From Gnetum montanum (Eukaryota > Streptophyta > Gnetopsida > Gnetales > Gnetaceae), in NCBI GenBank assembly GCA_015680685.1, contig MNCI01008280.1, positions 29,974 to 93,973 on the forward strand: a stretch of DNA of 64,000 nucleotides, written 5' to 3'. Below are positions 47,281 to 58,692 of this stretch, piece by piece (position 1 is the stretch's first letter; each line of letters starts with the position of its first letter). The translations under genes and the position numbers were made by a program. The notes beneath the pieces were generated by a model that worked only from the letters and a program-made list of their open reading frames with translations, had not been told where the DNA came from and made no database searches.

Positions 47281-48860
47281 ATGAACAATGAAGGGGACTT
47301 CCTATACAAAGCCACCCATGTTTGATGGATTCAACTTCATCTATTAGAAAGCTAGAATGCAATGGTTCTTTGAATCCATGGAGTTTGATGTCTAGGAATT
47401 AATCTTGGAAGGCTACACTCCACTCAGTGATGGCACCATTGACATCATCAAGCCTTGCAAAAAATGATCACAAGAAGAAAAGGTTAAGTTCATATTTGAT
47501 TCAAAAGCAAAAAATTATTTATATTGTGATTTGGATAAATTTGAATTTAATAGGGTAGGAGGATGTAAAATGGCCAATGAAATTTGGAAAAATTTAGAAG
47601 CTACTTATGAAGGAACCTCTATTTTTAAGTAATCAAAATTGTTAGTTCTTCAAAGTAAATATGATAAACTTAAAATGTGAGAAGGTGATAAAATCAAGGA
47701 TTATTTTTTTAGAGCTAGCGATATTATTGTAGCTATTACAGGAATAGGTAAAGACTTACACAAAACTGACATCACCATAAAAATGATTAGAATTCTAGAA
47801 CCAGAGTTTAGGCCTAAGCTCACAACCATGGAAGAAATTAGAGATTTCTCAAGTCTAAAATTTACACAACTTCAAAGTCCTCTCATCACCTATGAAATGA
47901 ATCTCATAAAAGAAGGAAAAATTCAAGCAAAACCTATTGCTCTAAGGACTACCTTTAAGGAGAAGGAGGTCAATAAGCATGATGAGGGTAGTGAAAAGAA
48001 TATTGCCTTTCTTACTAGAAAGCTTCAATGACTAATTACTATGAAGAATAAAGGGACATATCTAAAAGATTCAATTAGCTTGAAGGTAAAGAAAGAGGTA
48101 GGAACTTTTTAAACTCTAACTTAGATTCTTCTTTTATAGAATGTTGGATGTGTGGAGGTAGAGGCCATGTGGCCTCTAAATGTCCTAGTAGACTCAGGGT
48201 GTAATACAAGAACAAATCCCTTTAAGAAGTAAAGAAAACCAACTTATATACATGTTGGGATGATGGGGAATAGAGTGAAGAAGTGGAGGAAGATGCAAGA
48301 AATCCTTATCTCATCTGCATGGCCCTCAATAGTGGTGAGTCATCATATTATGAACTAAATGACAATGAAAGGTATGATTTATTATGTAAAGAACTTTTGA
48401 ATTTTCAAAATCTTTGTACTAAGTTAAATAAACAAAGTTAAGTCTAAAGAACATGAAATATCTTTGTTAAATTTAACTATTTTTGATCTTGATAAACAAC
48501 TCTCATATCTAAAGGTTGGATCTTTAGAATAGGAAAAAGAAAAGGTTACAAATTTAAACTAATAAATGAATGATTAATTAAGGGAAAGGAGTCCCTTCAA
48601 TTGGTACTTGGACAATGAAGAAGGCTAGAAGACAAAAGTGAACTTGGATGTTGTTACCAACAAGAGGAACCTTCATCTCATCGAAAGAAATCATCAAACA
48701 ACAAGGACTCTACATTAAGGGAAGCTTCTATCCAAGACAAAAATTCTCAAAGGTTTAGTCCTTCTAGTTATTTTTACAATAGAAGAATTAGCTGTTATTG
48801 TTGTAACAATATTGGACATAAACAAAGGGAGTGCAATCTAAAATTTTATCATATAAGTAC
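47281..48860 (+). pseudogene. gag of element F
   Basis: Starts at ATG 47281 and soon shifts frame. It carries a copia-type (UBN2) capsid with PPMFDGFNFI, MANEIWKNLEATYEGTS, DKIKDYFFRASDIIVAI and RILEPEFRPKLTTMEE (47560-47830), open at 47783-48031. Two CCHC zinc knuckles follow: CWMCGGRGHVASKC (about 48138-48180) and CYCCNNIGHKQREC (about 48792-48833). It would coat RNA and form particles. The spacing between knuckles is large and acidic. Several stops. Confidence 0.75.
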
Positions 48861-49478
48861 ATGGACATATCACAAGAATCCTTGGTTTTATCAAAGTGAA
48901 CCAAGAAAGGGTTTTATGTAGGATCACAAAGAATATTGGAAGTCAACCCAAAGAAACAAGGGTATTAAGACACTTTCCTTAAAAAATTTGTAAGAGGAAA
49001 TGATGCATTGGATATTGGGGATGTTTGGTTCAAAGGAAATTCCTCAAAAGAGAAAACACATTCCTTAGCTCTTTAGACACCATCATCTTTTGATAGCATG
49101 ATAGGTAAGTAGAGGTAAGTTTTTATTTTTATTTTCAAGGTATAATTAAGACTATAAACCAATGGTAGCCTTCCAAAGTCTCATTTTGACTTTTGAAGAA
49201 AAATGTCTTTCCAAAGTGAAAGACGTCTTTGATAGAACAAGGACATCTCCTTAGCTTTTTGTTTGTTGCGGGAAAGACATCTTTGATGAATGAAAGACAC
49301 CTAATGAATTTTTAGATGTGAAAAGATGTCTTTTTGTCAAAAAAGATATTTTTTTCTCATTCAAAGCCTTCATTTGCCCATAATTATAAATGATAAATCC
49401 CCAATTTTTGTCATATTCTTCCACAGAGATCCCATAGAGATGATTAGGGCTCCAATATTCTTAGTGATTTTCGTATAG
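48861..49478 (+). promoter_or_regulatory. Non-coding interval of element F with LTR-like motif array upstream of ORF2
   Basis: Between 49190 and 49350 about six AAGATGTCTT/AAGACATCTT-type motifs occur (for example near 49192, 49218, 49270 and 49321), as in the LTR. A TATA-like ATTATAAATGA lies near 49384. ORF2 starts at 49479, about 90 bp further on. Promoter function is inference. Confidence 0.45.
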
Positions 49479-50986
49479 ATGGCCTACAAGAAAGTTGGTA
49501 CATCCATAAATCCATCCATGAAACATGCAAGAGGAAGTTCTAGTAGTGTGCCACGTTCATACACACCCTAATTTTGAAGGATAGGTTCTCAACACAAGTT
49601 TGAGGCTTCAAGAACCACCACCATTATTTTTGAGTGTTCTATTAATTTCCCTCTACATAGAAAATATGCTCTATTAGATTATTTTAAGCTTTTGCACTAG
49701 ACTACATTAATTTCCATGAATTTTCTGTTGCCTAAAGTGCTAATTTGAGAGTTCTACTATAACATTGTTATTTTTGATGCTATTGTGGGGGCATTTATGT
49801 CCACTATTGGTGGGATAATTGTTGAAGTATCTCCTCATTTTCAATGCACTTTTGTGTATTTCCAGTCCTAATGTCTTCTATGTTACCATAAAGTCTATGC
49901 ATGATATTTACAAAAATGGTATTATGCCCATAGCTCATGATGAATTCTATGATGTATTATTTAGGAGAGATGTCTTTTGATCAAGGTCAAATTGAGCACA
50001 GAAGGATTACTTTGGATGCCTTCATCTTGTTACTTATTATTTGGTATAATCTAATGGTGAAGGGAGGTAGCTATAGTTACCTATTTCCAGCCCAAGACTA
50101 TGTACTATATTGTTTGCTTACAAGGTTACCATTAGAGTTTGGGCACACTCTTTCCCAAGACATTGTAAGTCTCTATGCTAGGGAGAAAATCCTTGGGTAC
50201 CCTTACCTCATCAACATGTTGATCCATCAGAAGGATGGACTTATTCTAGAGTTTCCTTTGTTCAAAGGTAAGTGGAGTCTTAGTGAGTACATGGAGAGAA
50301 GGAGTTCTTCTCCCGTAGTAGTAGTAAGACCTAGTACCGGATCACCAAATCAAAAGAAGGAGGCCTTACCATAGTTGAGAAGATCAAAATCTTCCAAAGC
50401 TTAAATTACTTCCTCTTTGAAGAGGTTGTTCATACCCATTGGAAAGCTTGGGAGGAACCTCTCTTACTTGCATAAGAGCTTAGATAAGGCTTCAATTCCT
50501 CCTTCGTCTGATGGATAGGTATTTGAGGAGGTTACTACTCCTCCTATCTCTGATAGTGAGGATGATGCTCCTATTCCTCTACACCATTCTTTAGTAGTAG
50601 GTTCCTCATGCACATATGACTTAGGGATGGAGTTAGATTCTAAGCTAGAGTCACACCTAGCTAGTGTTTAGGGGGAGAATCATGCTTCCATGTCATAGAT
50701 GGAGCACCATATTTCAGTTCCTCCTACTTTTACTACTCCATCTCTTGCTAATGCTCCTAGCTCTTTTGAGCAATGTGTTGTGGAGAGAATTTTTGGAACC
50801 ATTTTCTAATGGATCCAAATTCAAGAACCTCTAGCTCCATAAAAATATTCTTAGTTTCAAGTGAAGATTTTTCCTTGGTGTAATCCAATGTAGAAAGTTG
50901 AGCCATCAGATGAGGACACTCAGAAATCTAGCCATCCCAGCACTAGCAGTGATGATGATGAGGAGGAGACTTATCATCTATCTTGA
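49479..50986 (+). pseudogene. Accessory ORF2 of element F (about 500 codons)
   Basis: Start ATGGCCTACAAG at 49479, directly after the acceptor-like CGTATAG. The first part has a basic/serine-rich leader, then a frame with YALLDYFKLLH, IVIFDAIVGAFMSTIGGIIV and (clean open frame 49937-50374) PAQDYVLYCLLTRLPLEFGH and EKILGYPYLINMLIHQKDGL. In outline this resembles the 'putative plant transposon protein' domain; low certainty. The C-terminal third is Ser/Pro/acidic and ends SDDDEEETYHLS. It has two or three frame breaks. It is not similar enough to ORF3 of A/E to call homology by eye. Function unknown. Confidence 0.55.
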
Positions 50987-51472
50987 GTAGAAATGGATTC
51001 TAAATTTAAGAATGCTACTAAGGTTAGTGACAGAGACCTTGAAAGGATGTTTGTTCTCTCCTTTTGGTGATAAAAAAAGATGAGACATTTTGTGGCTATC
51101 ACATATGTGATTAATATTTGGATAGTTGTACTCCGAGATGCTTATGGCCATTTTGATGTAACACATTTTGTAGATGGTTATGGATATATTGTGTGTTTTC
51201 TAGTTATCTCTATGTGGTCTATTTATTTTTATTCTACTTTTTTAAAACTTGCCTCATCCTATTAGTCCTCGATCCTTATCCTAATCCATGGATGCCATTG
51301 GACTTTATTTGTCTTTATGCTTTTCTTAGAATATATTTTTTGATGATTATTAATATATATGTTGATATATATATAGGGTTGAACTTTTTGGTTATGTGCT
51401 AAAAGAGAAAGAATTAAAATGTGTTATTATTGGGACAAGAGTAACCCATTTTCTTAAGTCTTGAGAATTACC
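50987..51472 (+). other. 3' untranslated region of element F
   Basis: AT-rich tail between ORF2 and the PPT. The short frames are not conserved or recognisable. Confidence 0.5.
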
Positions 51473-51486
51473 AAAAAGGGGAAGAC
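51473..51486 (+). promoter_or_regulatory. Polypurine tract of element F
   Basis: AAAAAGGGGAAGAC directly before the 3' LTR, as in copia elements (AAAGGGGGAGA type). Confidence 0.78.
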
Positions 51487-52569
51487 TATGGACCTTTTGG
51501 TTTTGGTATGTCAAAACATTAAGAAAAATGGAAAATAAGTTTGTTTGTATGTGTGTGAAGTTATTTTGATTGTAGGACAAGAACTTGGATTAAGAAAAAT
51601 CTATGGATAAGGAATGATGCATTCAAAAGGCAAAGGAAGATGAAAAAAGATGTCTTTAGGAAGTAGGAGACATCTTGGAAGATTTGGGAGAAAATTTAGA
51701 AAGATGTCTTCAGAAATAGCAAGACATCTTCCCCTAGCCAAAAATGTCTTTCATGAGGTAAATACTTCTTTACAGATTGTAGACCAAGTCTAGAATGACA
51801 TCTTCCAAAATACAAAGATGTCTTCTAGAGTAGAGACTTTAGAAAGATGTCTTTCAAGAAACAAATACATCTTCCCAAATTTGAAGAAAAATGCAGAGAG
51901 ATGTCTCAAGAACAAGAAAGATATCTCCCATAATCATTAGTGATCATTAGGTAGTTGTTGCATAAGTTTCAAGAAGGATTTAGTAACATGTCTATCATAA
52001 GAAGAATTCATGTGCATTGGGAAATGTGAAAGAATTATTGCAATCATTATACAATCATTTTAATCATTGAATTATCTATTGCTCTTCATTATTTATTCAT
52101 TTTGTCCTTGTAAAGTGTGTTGTACCTAACTGTGTAAGGATTAGCAAATTAAGTTGCAATCATTCCTTGTATTTCTTATTCTTGTTGTCCGGTGGGGTTG
52201 ATGTGCTTGAGCTTGTTGAGAACCTATGGGATTGAGTTGTTGGTGTTGTGGTATAACACTCTGGTATGGAGTTCAAGACTACAAAGGTTATGGAAACCTT
52301 GAAACCACATTTTCAAGCTTGATGGGATCTTGTAGGGTTGAGTGATTGGTGTTGTGGTACAACACTCTAGAGTAGGACTTGAAGACTAGATGTGGACCCT
52401 TCAAACACATTTTGAGAGCAACAAAGTTTGAAGATGTGCTTGCAATCTATCCTCTAAGTATGGAGTACCCAGGTTGTAGAACCATGTAAAGTTTTGTTTA
52501 TGCTTTTTTTGTTTAATTTTTGGTTTGGGAAACTTATTCATCCCCCCTTTATAAGTTTAATGATCCACA
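51487..52569 (+). repeat. 3' LTR of element F
   Basis: 1083 bp, pairing with 46159-47233. About ten AAGATGTCTT-type motifs between 51640 and 51930. Confidence 0.88.
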
Positions 52570-53260
52570 AAAACCACTCGTATAACTCATAAAGAAGGAT
52601 GTATCCTTTGAGTGAACAAGATATGAAGGGCCACAACAATGGATATAGCCATAGGAACCTTTTGACATATGGGGAATTGATTTTATGGGGTCCATTCAAT
52701 TAATGTCAAATGGAAAGGCATATATTATTGTGACTATGGATTATTGCACAAAGTGGGTAGAGGTAACATTAATAAAATACTAAATAGCAAAGATAACTTC
52801 CAAATTTTTCCAACAACACGTGGTGAATACCTTTGAAGTACTAGGAATGCTTATATTAGACAATGGGACTCAGTTCACTAGTGCTACATTTAAGAAGCTC
52901 ATGCAACAACATGGGGTGAACCTTAAGCTAACAATACTATATCATCCCTAAGTAAACAGTCAAGTTAAAGTAACTAACTATGAAATTACTAGAATACTTA
53001 CTAAGATGGTTAGTAGGTTTAAAAAGTACTAGAACACTAAATTGAATGATGCTCTATGGGCCTATAGGACATCCTAGAAACTAACTATAGGATACCCACC
53101 ATACAAGTTAGTCTATGGCAAGTTGCTAATGCTTCCAATCTACGTAGAACTTCACACTTTAGCTACTGCCAGTGAACTCAACCTTGATTTGATCTTAGCC
53201 TAAAAGAAATGTCTTATGAACTTGAATCTTTAGACAAGGATATGCTAGTAGCACTCATGA
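52570..53260 (+). pseudogene. RNase H stub and integrase core of element E (3' part of pol)
   Basis: After the F insertion the pol continues with KKDVSFE (start of RNase H), then jumps to PFDIWGIDFMGSIQLMSNGK, MDYCTKWVEV, LILDNGTQFTSATFKKLMQQ and LNDALWAYRTS, then PPYKLVYGK. This is an integrase core with the two Asp blocks visible. The remainder of RNase H and the HHCC zinc-binding region are missing through an internal deletion. Several stops. Confidence 0.78.
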
Positions 53261-53620
53261 GTAGTGAAGTCCATAAGCATTACTTCAAACTTAGCCACAA
53301 TACATGAATAAGGCATGTAACCATGCAACTGGATGATAAGGTTCTCTATTATAATCCTAGTCATTTACCCCAAAAAGCTAAGTTTCAAACTCTTTGGGAG
53401 TGAACATACATTGTGCAAGCCACTTATCTATCTGGTGCCTTACATATCCACCACCCATCTTATCCACATAAGCCTATCCTTGTCAATATCCAACAAGTCA
53501 AACCATATTAGAAATATTCCAAGAAATCTGCCAAATCTACCCACCAATATTCTATCTATTCTATCTTTTGGTTAACTCATCTTAATGATATTCATGAGGG
53601 TGCCAATCTAGAACCATAGG
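53261..53620 (+). pseudogene. C-terminal integrase region of element E
   Basis: Contains LDDKVLYYNPSHLPQKAKFQ and HIHHPSYPHKPILVNIQQVK, of the kind that ends gypsy integrase (GPY/F-like module). Frameshifted; no chromodomain motif was recognised. Confidence 0.55.
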
Positions 53621-55150
53621 TACTTTACTAAATTTTTTATTTTCTTTGTATTCTTCACATTCTTTGACATTTTCTTATTCTTTTATCCTTTTCATTTCTT
53701 AAATTTTTGATATTCTTTATAATTTTTTCAATTTTTTAACATTTTTCATTCTTTACATGTTTTTTCAATTTTTACTACCTTTTTCATACTTTGTTTTCAT
53801 TTCCTTTGTAAATAATTTTGATTGTTGATAAAACATATCAAGAATAAGGCATGATGTAGTCTAGTAAAGTGAAGAATTCTCTATTTTATCAAGTCATAAG
53901 GGACTAATTATTTGAATAGTCAGCCCACAACATGCACCCATTCATTCCATTAATAAGAGGTTCTCCCCATGGCCATAATGATATTCTTTTTCATCATACA
54001 ACTAAGAATAAACGTATGATCCTTATGCCTGGACTGAAAAGTGAAGAACCAAGTGGGAATGTAAAGGGTGTGACATCAAGGGGATTTATGAACTCTCTTG
54101 GATTACTTGTGTGAGTTATATCCTGTTGCTTAGGTTGAATTATATCCTTGTAGATCCAACAAAAAATGGGAGTAAGAGTACAGTAAGTGTTGTCTTACCA
54201 TGTCACTAGAATGACATGTTACCCATGACTAAAGGTAGTCCTTTAGTAAGTTTACCACACATAAAAAATAAAATAGCACAAAATAAATTTCTAGGGTCTC
54301 ACTAGAAAGACATGTTACCCATACTTGAAGATAGGAAAATTCTTAGAAATCTAAAAATAAAAAAGTGCGATGAATAAAATCCTCCCTTGAACAATATGCC
54401 AAGTGATTATACTCTTTGCAATAGTGGTAGTCTTACAATTGTGATTCCAAGTGATGAAACAATGTGATGTCATTGGAATGTGGTTTGGACTTGGTTTGAA
54501 TCTTAGAAAAAAAGGCTAATGATTAGTTTAATCACTAATCAAACAAAAGAATTTATTATGCCTATGGTAAGACACCTCACATCCCATTTTCTACAATTCC
54601 TTCTAAGTCCATTTGATCTCATTGTAAGAATAGTCATAGCTTGTGGTTTTGTGTAACATAGCATTATTTTCCTAATTTGGTGGTACTAACATGTGTGTTT
54701 TGCTACAAAGGTATATGTTACATTCAACTCCTTAAGTACATAGGGAAACTTTTAGGTGTAGTTATAAAAGGGTATTAAGGGATAGAGCTTGCTTTGGGGA
54801 GGACCCAATTGCATAACTATTGTATCTTATAACTACCAAGCAATTCTATATCATATTGAGCCTTCCAACATTAACAAATATCAATAACAACTTCCCATAC
54901 CATTCAAACTATCCATTTTGATGACATGAAGTCATTACCCTTCTTATCCATCTTATCAACATTTATGAACTTTCACAGCCTAAGATTCCTTCTTTATGAA
55001 CTTTCAATGATAAATGTTTGAAAAAAATATGCATCTATCCATAGCCAAGACCATTTGAATATGCTTTAAACCTTCCAAAAATTCAAAAGAATAAAGTTTT
55101 AGCGTCTAAAGTCATTGAAAAATGAAAAGTTTTGGCCTCTAATATTGGAG
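53621..55150 (+). other. Non-coding region between pol and ORF3 of element E
   Basis: T-rich block at 53630-53810. A small direct repeat containing GACATGTTACCCAT (about 54202-54238 and 54296-54335). The shared CTTTGGGGAGGACCC patch near 54794. No gene supported. Confidence 0.5.
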
Positions 55151-55156
55151 CACCCT

Positions 55157-55215
55157 CGATATCGGATCCCCCATGTCAAATACCCAATATCAGGTTCACA
55201 AAAACTATAAATACT
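55157..55215 (+). promoter_or_regulatory. Internal promoter-like block upstream of ORF3 in element E
   Basis: CGATATCGG (55157-55165) and CAATATCAGG (about 55186), then the TATA-like CTATAAATAC (about 55205-55214). The order and motifs match the LTR and the block in element A at 3334-3425. ORF3 starts about 500 bp downstream. Confidence 0.45.
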
Positions 55216-55711
55216 TAGACAATTAACAGAATTTTCATCATTTTCTTCATTTGAGTTAAGGGAGATTTTTCAAATTTTCTTTGATGCTCTAAGCTTTGAC
55301 CTATTAGCTTTCTCAAGCCATAACTTGTATGTTATTGCTTTGATTTTTGTGATTTTTAAATCTATTTGATCTCAAACTACTCATCTTAGTTATTTTGAAA
55401 TGCTATTGAGGAAAATTTGAGCCACTTTTTAAAAATTTGCTAACACTTGAAAGGTATTTTAAAGGTACGATTGAAGGAGAAATTGAAAATTTTAATAAAG
55501 ATCAAGCCAAAAACACTCAACTAATTTCCTTAATAAGCCATGCTAACCATTATGAATAAGGAAATTAACACTTATGGGGTTTCTTTTTGAAAAACTTTTG
55601 AACTTTGTAATCCTAAGTAGAAACTTAATCTAACTAAAAGTAGGAGGAAGAAAGGGAGCTATAAAATTTAGAGACATGTTCTAATAATCCCTAATTCCTT
55701 AATGATTGTAG

Positions 55712-58486
55712 ATGGCCACAAAGAGAGGAGCATAAGGAGAACCCTCACAGGCCATAAGAAAATGACCAAGATGCCAAGGTAGAGATCAAATAGGAGAAAA
55801 AAAACTAGAACATGCAAAGCATGAGCCTAATTCTTTAGCATTCATTAGGAAATTTCTGCTACTAGATAGTTGGTTCAAGGAGAGGCAGACAAACCACAAG
55901 TCCAAGGACAATGCCTCACATTGTCAGAAGACTACCTCCAAGCCATCTAAAAGAAGTCAATCCTAACCATAGTGATTGTGATGATGAATTTTTGTCCATT
56001 AGTGGAGTTTTCTCTAGAAGCACTCAAGAAAGAACTCAAAGTGTCATCAATATGGTCCATCCTATATAACAATGGTGAATGATGCCTTGGGGAGACTTAT
56101 CAATTCTAGCATAATAAAGAAGAAACCACTATAATCAACATTGAAGGAGTCTCAGTCTCATACTCACTCAAGGTGATAGTTGAAGCTTTCAACATATTCA
56201 ATGAAGGGATGAAGGTAGCACATTTGTCCACTAGATCAAAGGCTAAAACTAGGAAACTATGGCTGAAATGAGTATACAGAGAAGAAGATAAGGGATATAA
56301 TGAATTAACTCTAGAGAAGAGAGTCTATTTCATGATTGGCACCTATCACTTATTCCTAACTAAAGGATTAAATAGATTTTCCACTTATGTAGCTAGAGGA
56401 AGTGTGATCCTAATGGGAAATACAATGTCAATCTCGCACAACTCTATTTTATGAAGATTTAGAGGTGGTTCATAGAAAAGAAGGTAGGGAAGTCAACACT
56501 TCCATGTACATGTCTTATCAGGAAGCTATGAAAATATGCTCAAATCCTTGGATATACCATTGACATTCCCAAGAAGGCCTAGAATGCCTCATATGTTGAA
56601 CTTCTCAAACTAGCAGTAGCCAAGAGTGACTAGGATGAGGAACAAACTGATGCTAGGGAGATCACATAGACTGAACAACAACAACAAGTAAGACATAGTG
56701 GCTAGCAAGAAGAGCAATAGTAATAGTAGCAACAACAATAACAATAGCAATAGCAAGTTCCATTGTCATTGCTACAAGACTATAAATCATCAATGAGTCA
56801 TCTGTAACAAATTGTAGAGACTATAAGTTAAGGAACAAGGGAGGAACGTAACATCTATAGAGTTATAGATAGTGCCATACAACCCATAGTTGTTGTTGAT
56901 CCTGTGAGTGGATAGATTTCACTGTAGTTAGAAGGAGAGGCCCAATGATCATAGAAGATCTATAGGAATATTACATCATTCCAAGTGGTGCTAGAGACTT
57001 GAGAGTGAGCCACAATCATGTTAATGGAGCACCAAGATGTAGTGGGAGTAGCCGAAGTGATTACTAATGATATCAAAGAGTCTTCAACATGTTTGTTATG
57101 ACACAAGTAGATCTAACTAGAGCTAGAGATGATTGAATGTTAACTATAATCTCAATGACTTTTACTAACCATGAAGATGTGCTCGATTGATTACTGTAGA
57201 CTGAGTAAGTGATGATAATACTTTTTGATATTCTAAGTGACATCACTACAATATAGTCTAAACTTATAGTAATAAAAGGTAGACTAGTCATGGTAGAGAC
57301 TAGGGTATAACATGCATAGAATGAAATCCTCAGATTATAGGTAGAGCATGCAACCCTAAGATTAGAATGCAAAGATCCAATGCAATTCATTATGCCTAAC
57401 TAGATAGGGTAGTTCAAAATATAACAAATGATTCACCTGATGGAGTAGAAAAAATAGATGATAATTGAGAAGGAGAAAGTGGTGTGGAATGCCTTAGTAG
57501 CTGAAGCCCAAACATATACACATGCTAAGGTACTCATTTTAGCTCAAGAAGAGAACAAAAAATTCATTGCAGAAAATATGAAGTTGACCACTATGGAGAT
57601 ATAGAAGAGCCTCTTAGATGAAAGCATCCACTACTTAAGAGAACAACTAGTGAGGGTTAACTAGGACATGAGCTACCTTGCACAAGAAGATAGAACCCTC
57701 TTAATGGAGGAGGTACATGCTCTTCACCAAAAGTTAGATATTGAAATAATCACATGGAAGAATGATGCAAAGAAACATGAAAGGCTCAAATAACACTTCT
57801 GTGATCAAGTGGGCATGTACAAGTAAATCAATGAAAAGGAGATTCACATGGTGAAGGCTAGAATCAATTCCATACCAACAGAAAATATTGATTGGTAGTC
57901 CATCTTAGATAGTTATGTCCATGTCCACCAAGTGGAAGTTAAGAATAAAGACCTATAGGAAGAGGATCTAAAAGAGTACATGGGGTCAGCTAACCTTCAT
58001 TATGCTAACTTGGCCATGTTGACGACAAGTAGGCCTAGAAATGAACTTGAACATCAAGTAACAGCCACATACACATTGTACAAGAAGGAGTTTGTGGATC
58101 GTAAATATGCTTTATAGAAAATTTAGGTGGAAAACTCTAAATTGGAAGTAATAAAAGCTGGCTATTAAGGGGAAAAAGATATTGTAGCGAACCTAGCTAG
58201 AAGATTGTTCAAGTACCATAAATTATGTAAAAAGGATAAAGCATTTGAAGAGGAAAGAAAGTAGTTTGTAGTTTGGTATATCAAGGCCAACTAGATGTTC
58301 CTATAGTTTCCATATCCATGGGATGTACTTGCTTCATCATACATTTCACAATAAGCATGCATGATACATGACCCAAGAATGAAGAAGAAAATGATTTAGG
58401 CACTCTTGATCTGATATAAATTTTAGAAGCTTAATGACAAGGGGAAGCAATTGATGGAGGAGCCACCACCACTAGGAACTACCTAG
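55712..58486 (+). pseudogene. Accessory ORF3 of element E (about 920 codons, decayed)
   Basis: Start ATGGCCACAAAG at 55712, after the acceptor-like TGATTGTAG; end at a stop after MEEPPPLGTT, as in A. The same blocks occur in order: SEDYLQAI, CLGETYQF and HNKEE (about 56080-56130); GTYHLFLTKGLNRFSTYVAR and TCLIRKL (about 56340-56530); a CAA/CAG-rich tract (56677-56755) that was polyglutamine, with many CAG now TAG; PLSLLQDYKSSMSHL (about 56760-56805); LMEHQDVVGVAEVITN (about 57020-57070); then a long charged helical region (57450-58440) with heptad-like spacing. Many stops and shifts. Conservation in A and E, and the shared C-terminal end, show it was a real protein of the family. Confidence 0.7.
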
Positions 58487-58679
58487 GCTACATTAGGCTT
58501 CACCAAAGTTTTTTTATTGTCAAATGTTGTTATATCCTATCTTGCATTAATTTTTGTAAAACACCACTACAATATTCAAGAATCATGGATATAGTAGTTA
58601 GTGTCATGTAAATCTACCTCCCAATTTTTTATGAAACTTTATTCTTATTTTTTTTTAACTCAAGGATGAGTTTTTAGTT
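58487..58679 (+). other. 3' UTR of element E
   Basis: Between the ORF3 stop and the PPT. The hydrophobic reading here lies after the shared stop and is not counted as part of ORF3. Confidence 0.5.
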
Positions 58680-58692
58680 AATCATGGGAGTA
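58680..58692 (+). promoter_or_regulatory. Polypurine tract of element E
   Basis: AATCATGGGAGTA directly before TGATAAAG. Same context as D's AGTCATGGGGGTA. Confidence 0.75.

Larger units (their letters stand above)
46159..52569 (+). mobile_element. Element F: copia-like, pol-less retrotransposon with gag and an accessory ORF2
   Basis: LTRs at 46159-47233 (1075 bp) and 51487-52569 (1083 bp), both TATGGACC...GATCCACA. Target duplication CAAAC (46154-46158) and AAAAC (52570-52574), one change apart; joining the flanks restores the pol reading AKPL of element E. The PBS is of copia type (TGGTATTGGAGC), gag has two CCHC knuckles, and a ~500-codon ORF2 lies before the PPT. No protease, integrase, RT or RNase H was seen in the internal 4.25 kb, so it is non-autonomous. 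The copia assignment rests on PBS, gag style and PPT position. Confidence 0.85.

Noticed and set aside
58500-58575. Hydrophobic stretch after ORF3 of E that could be a C-terminal membrane anchor, making ORF3 envelope-like
   Set aside because: It lies after a stop that is at the same position in element A (different stop codon there), and the sequence in A at this place is not hydrophobic. No signal peptide is present either.
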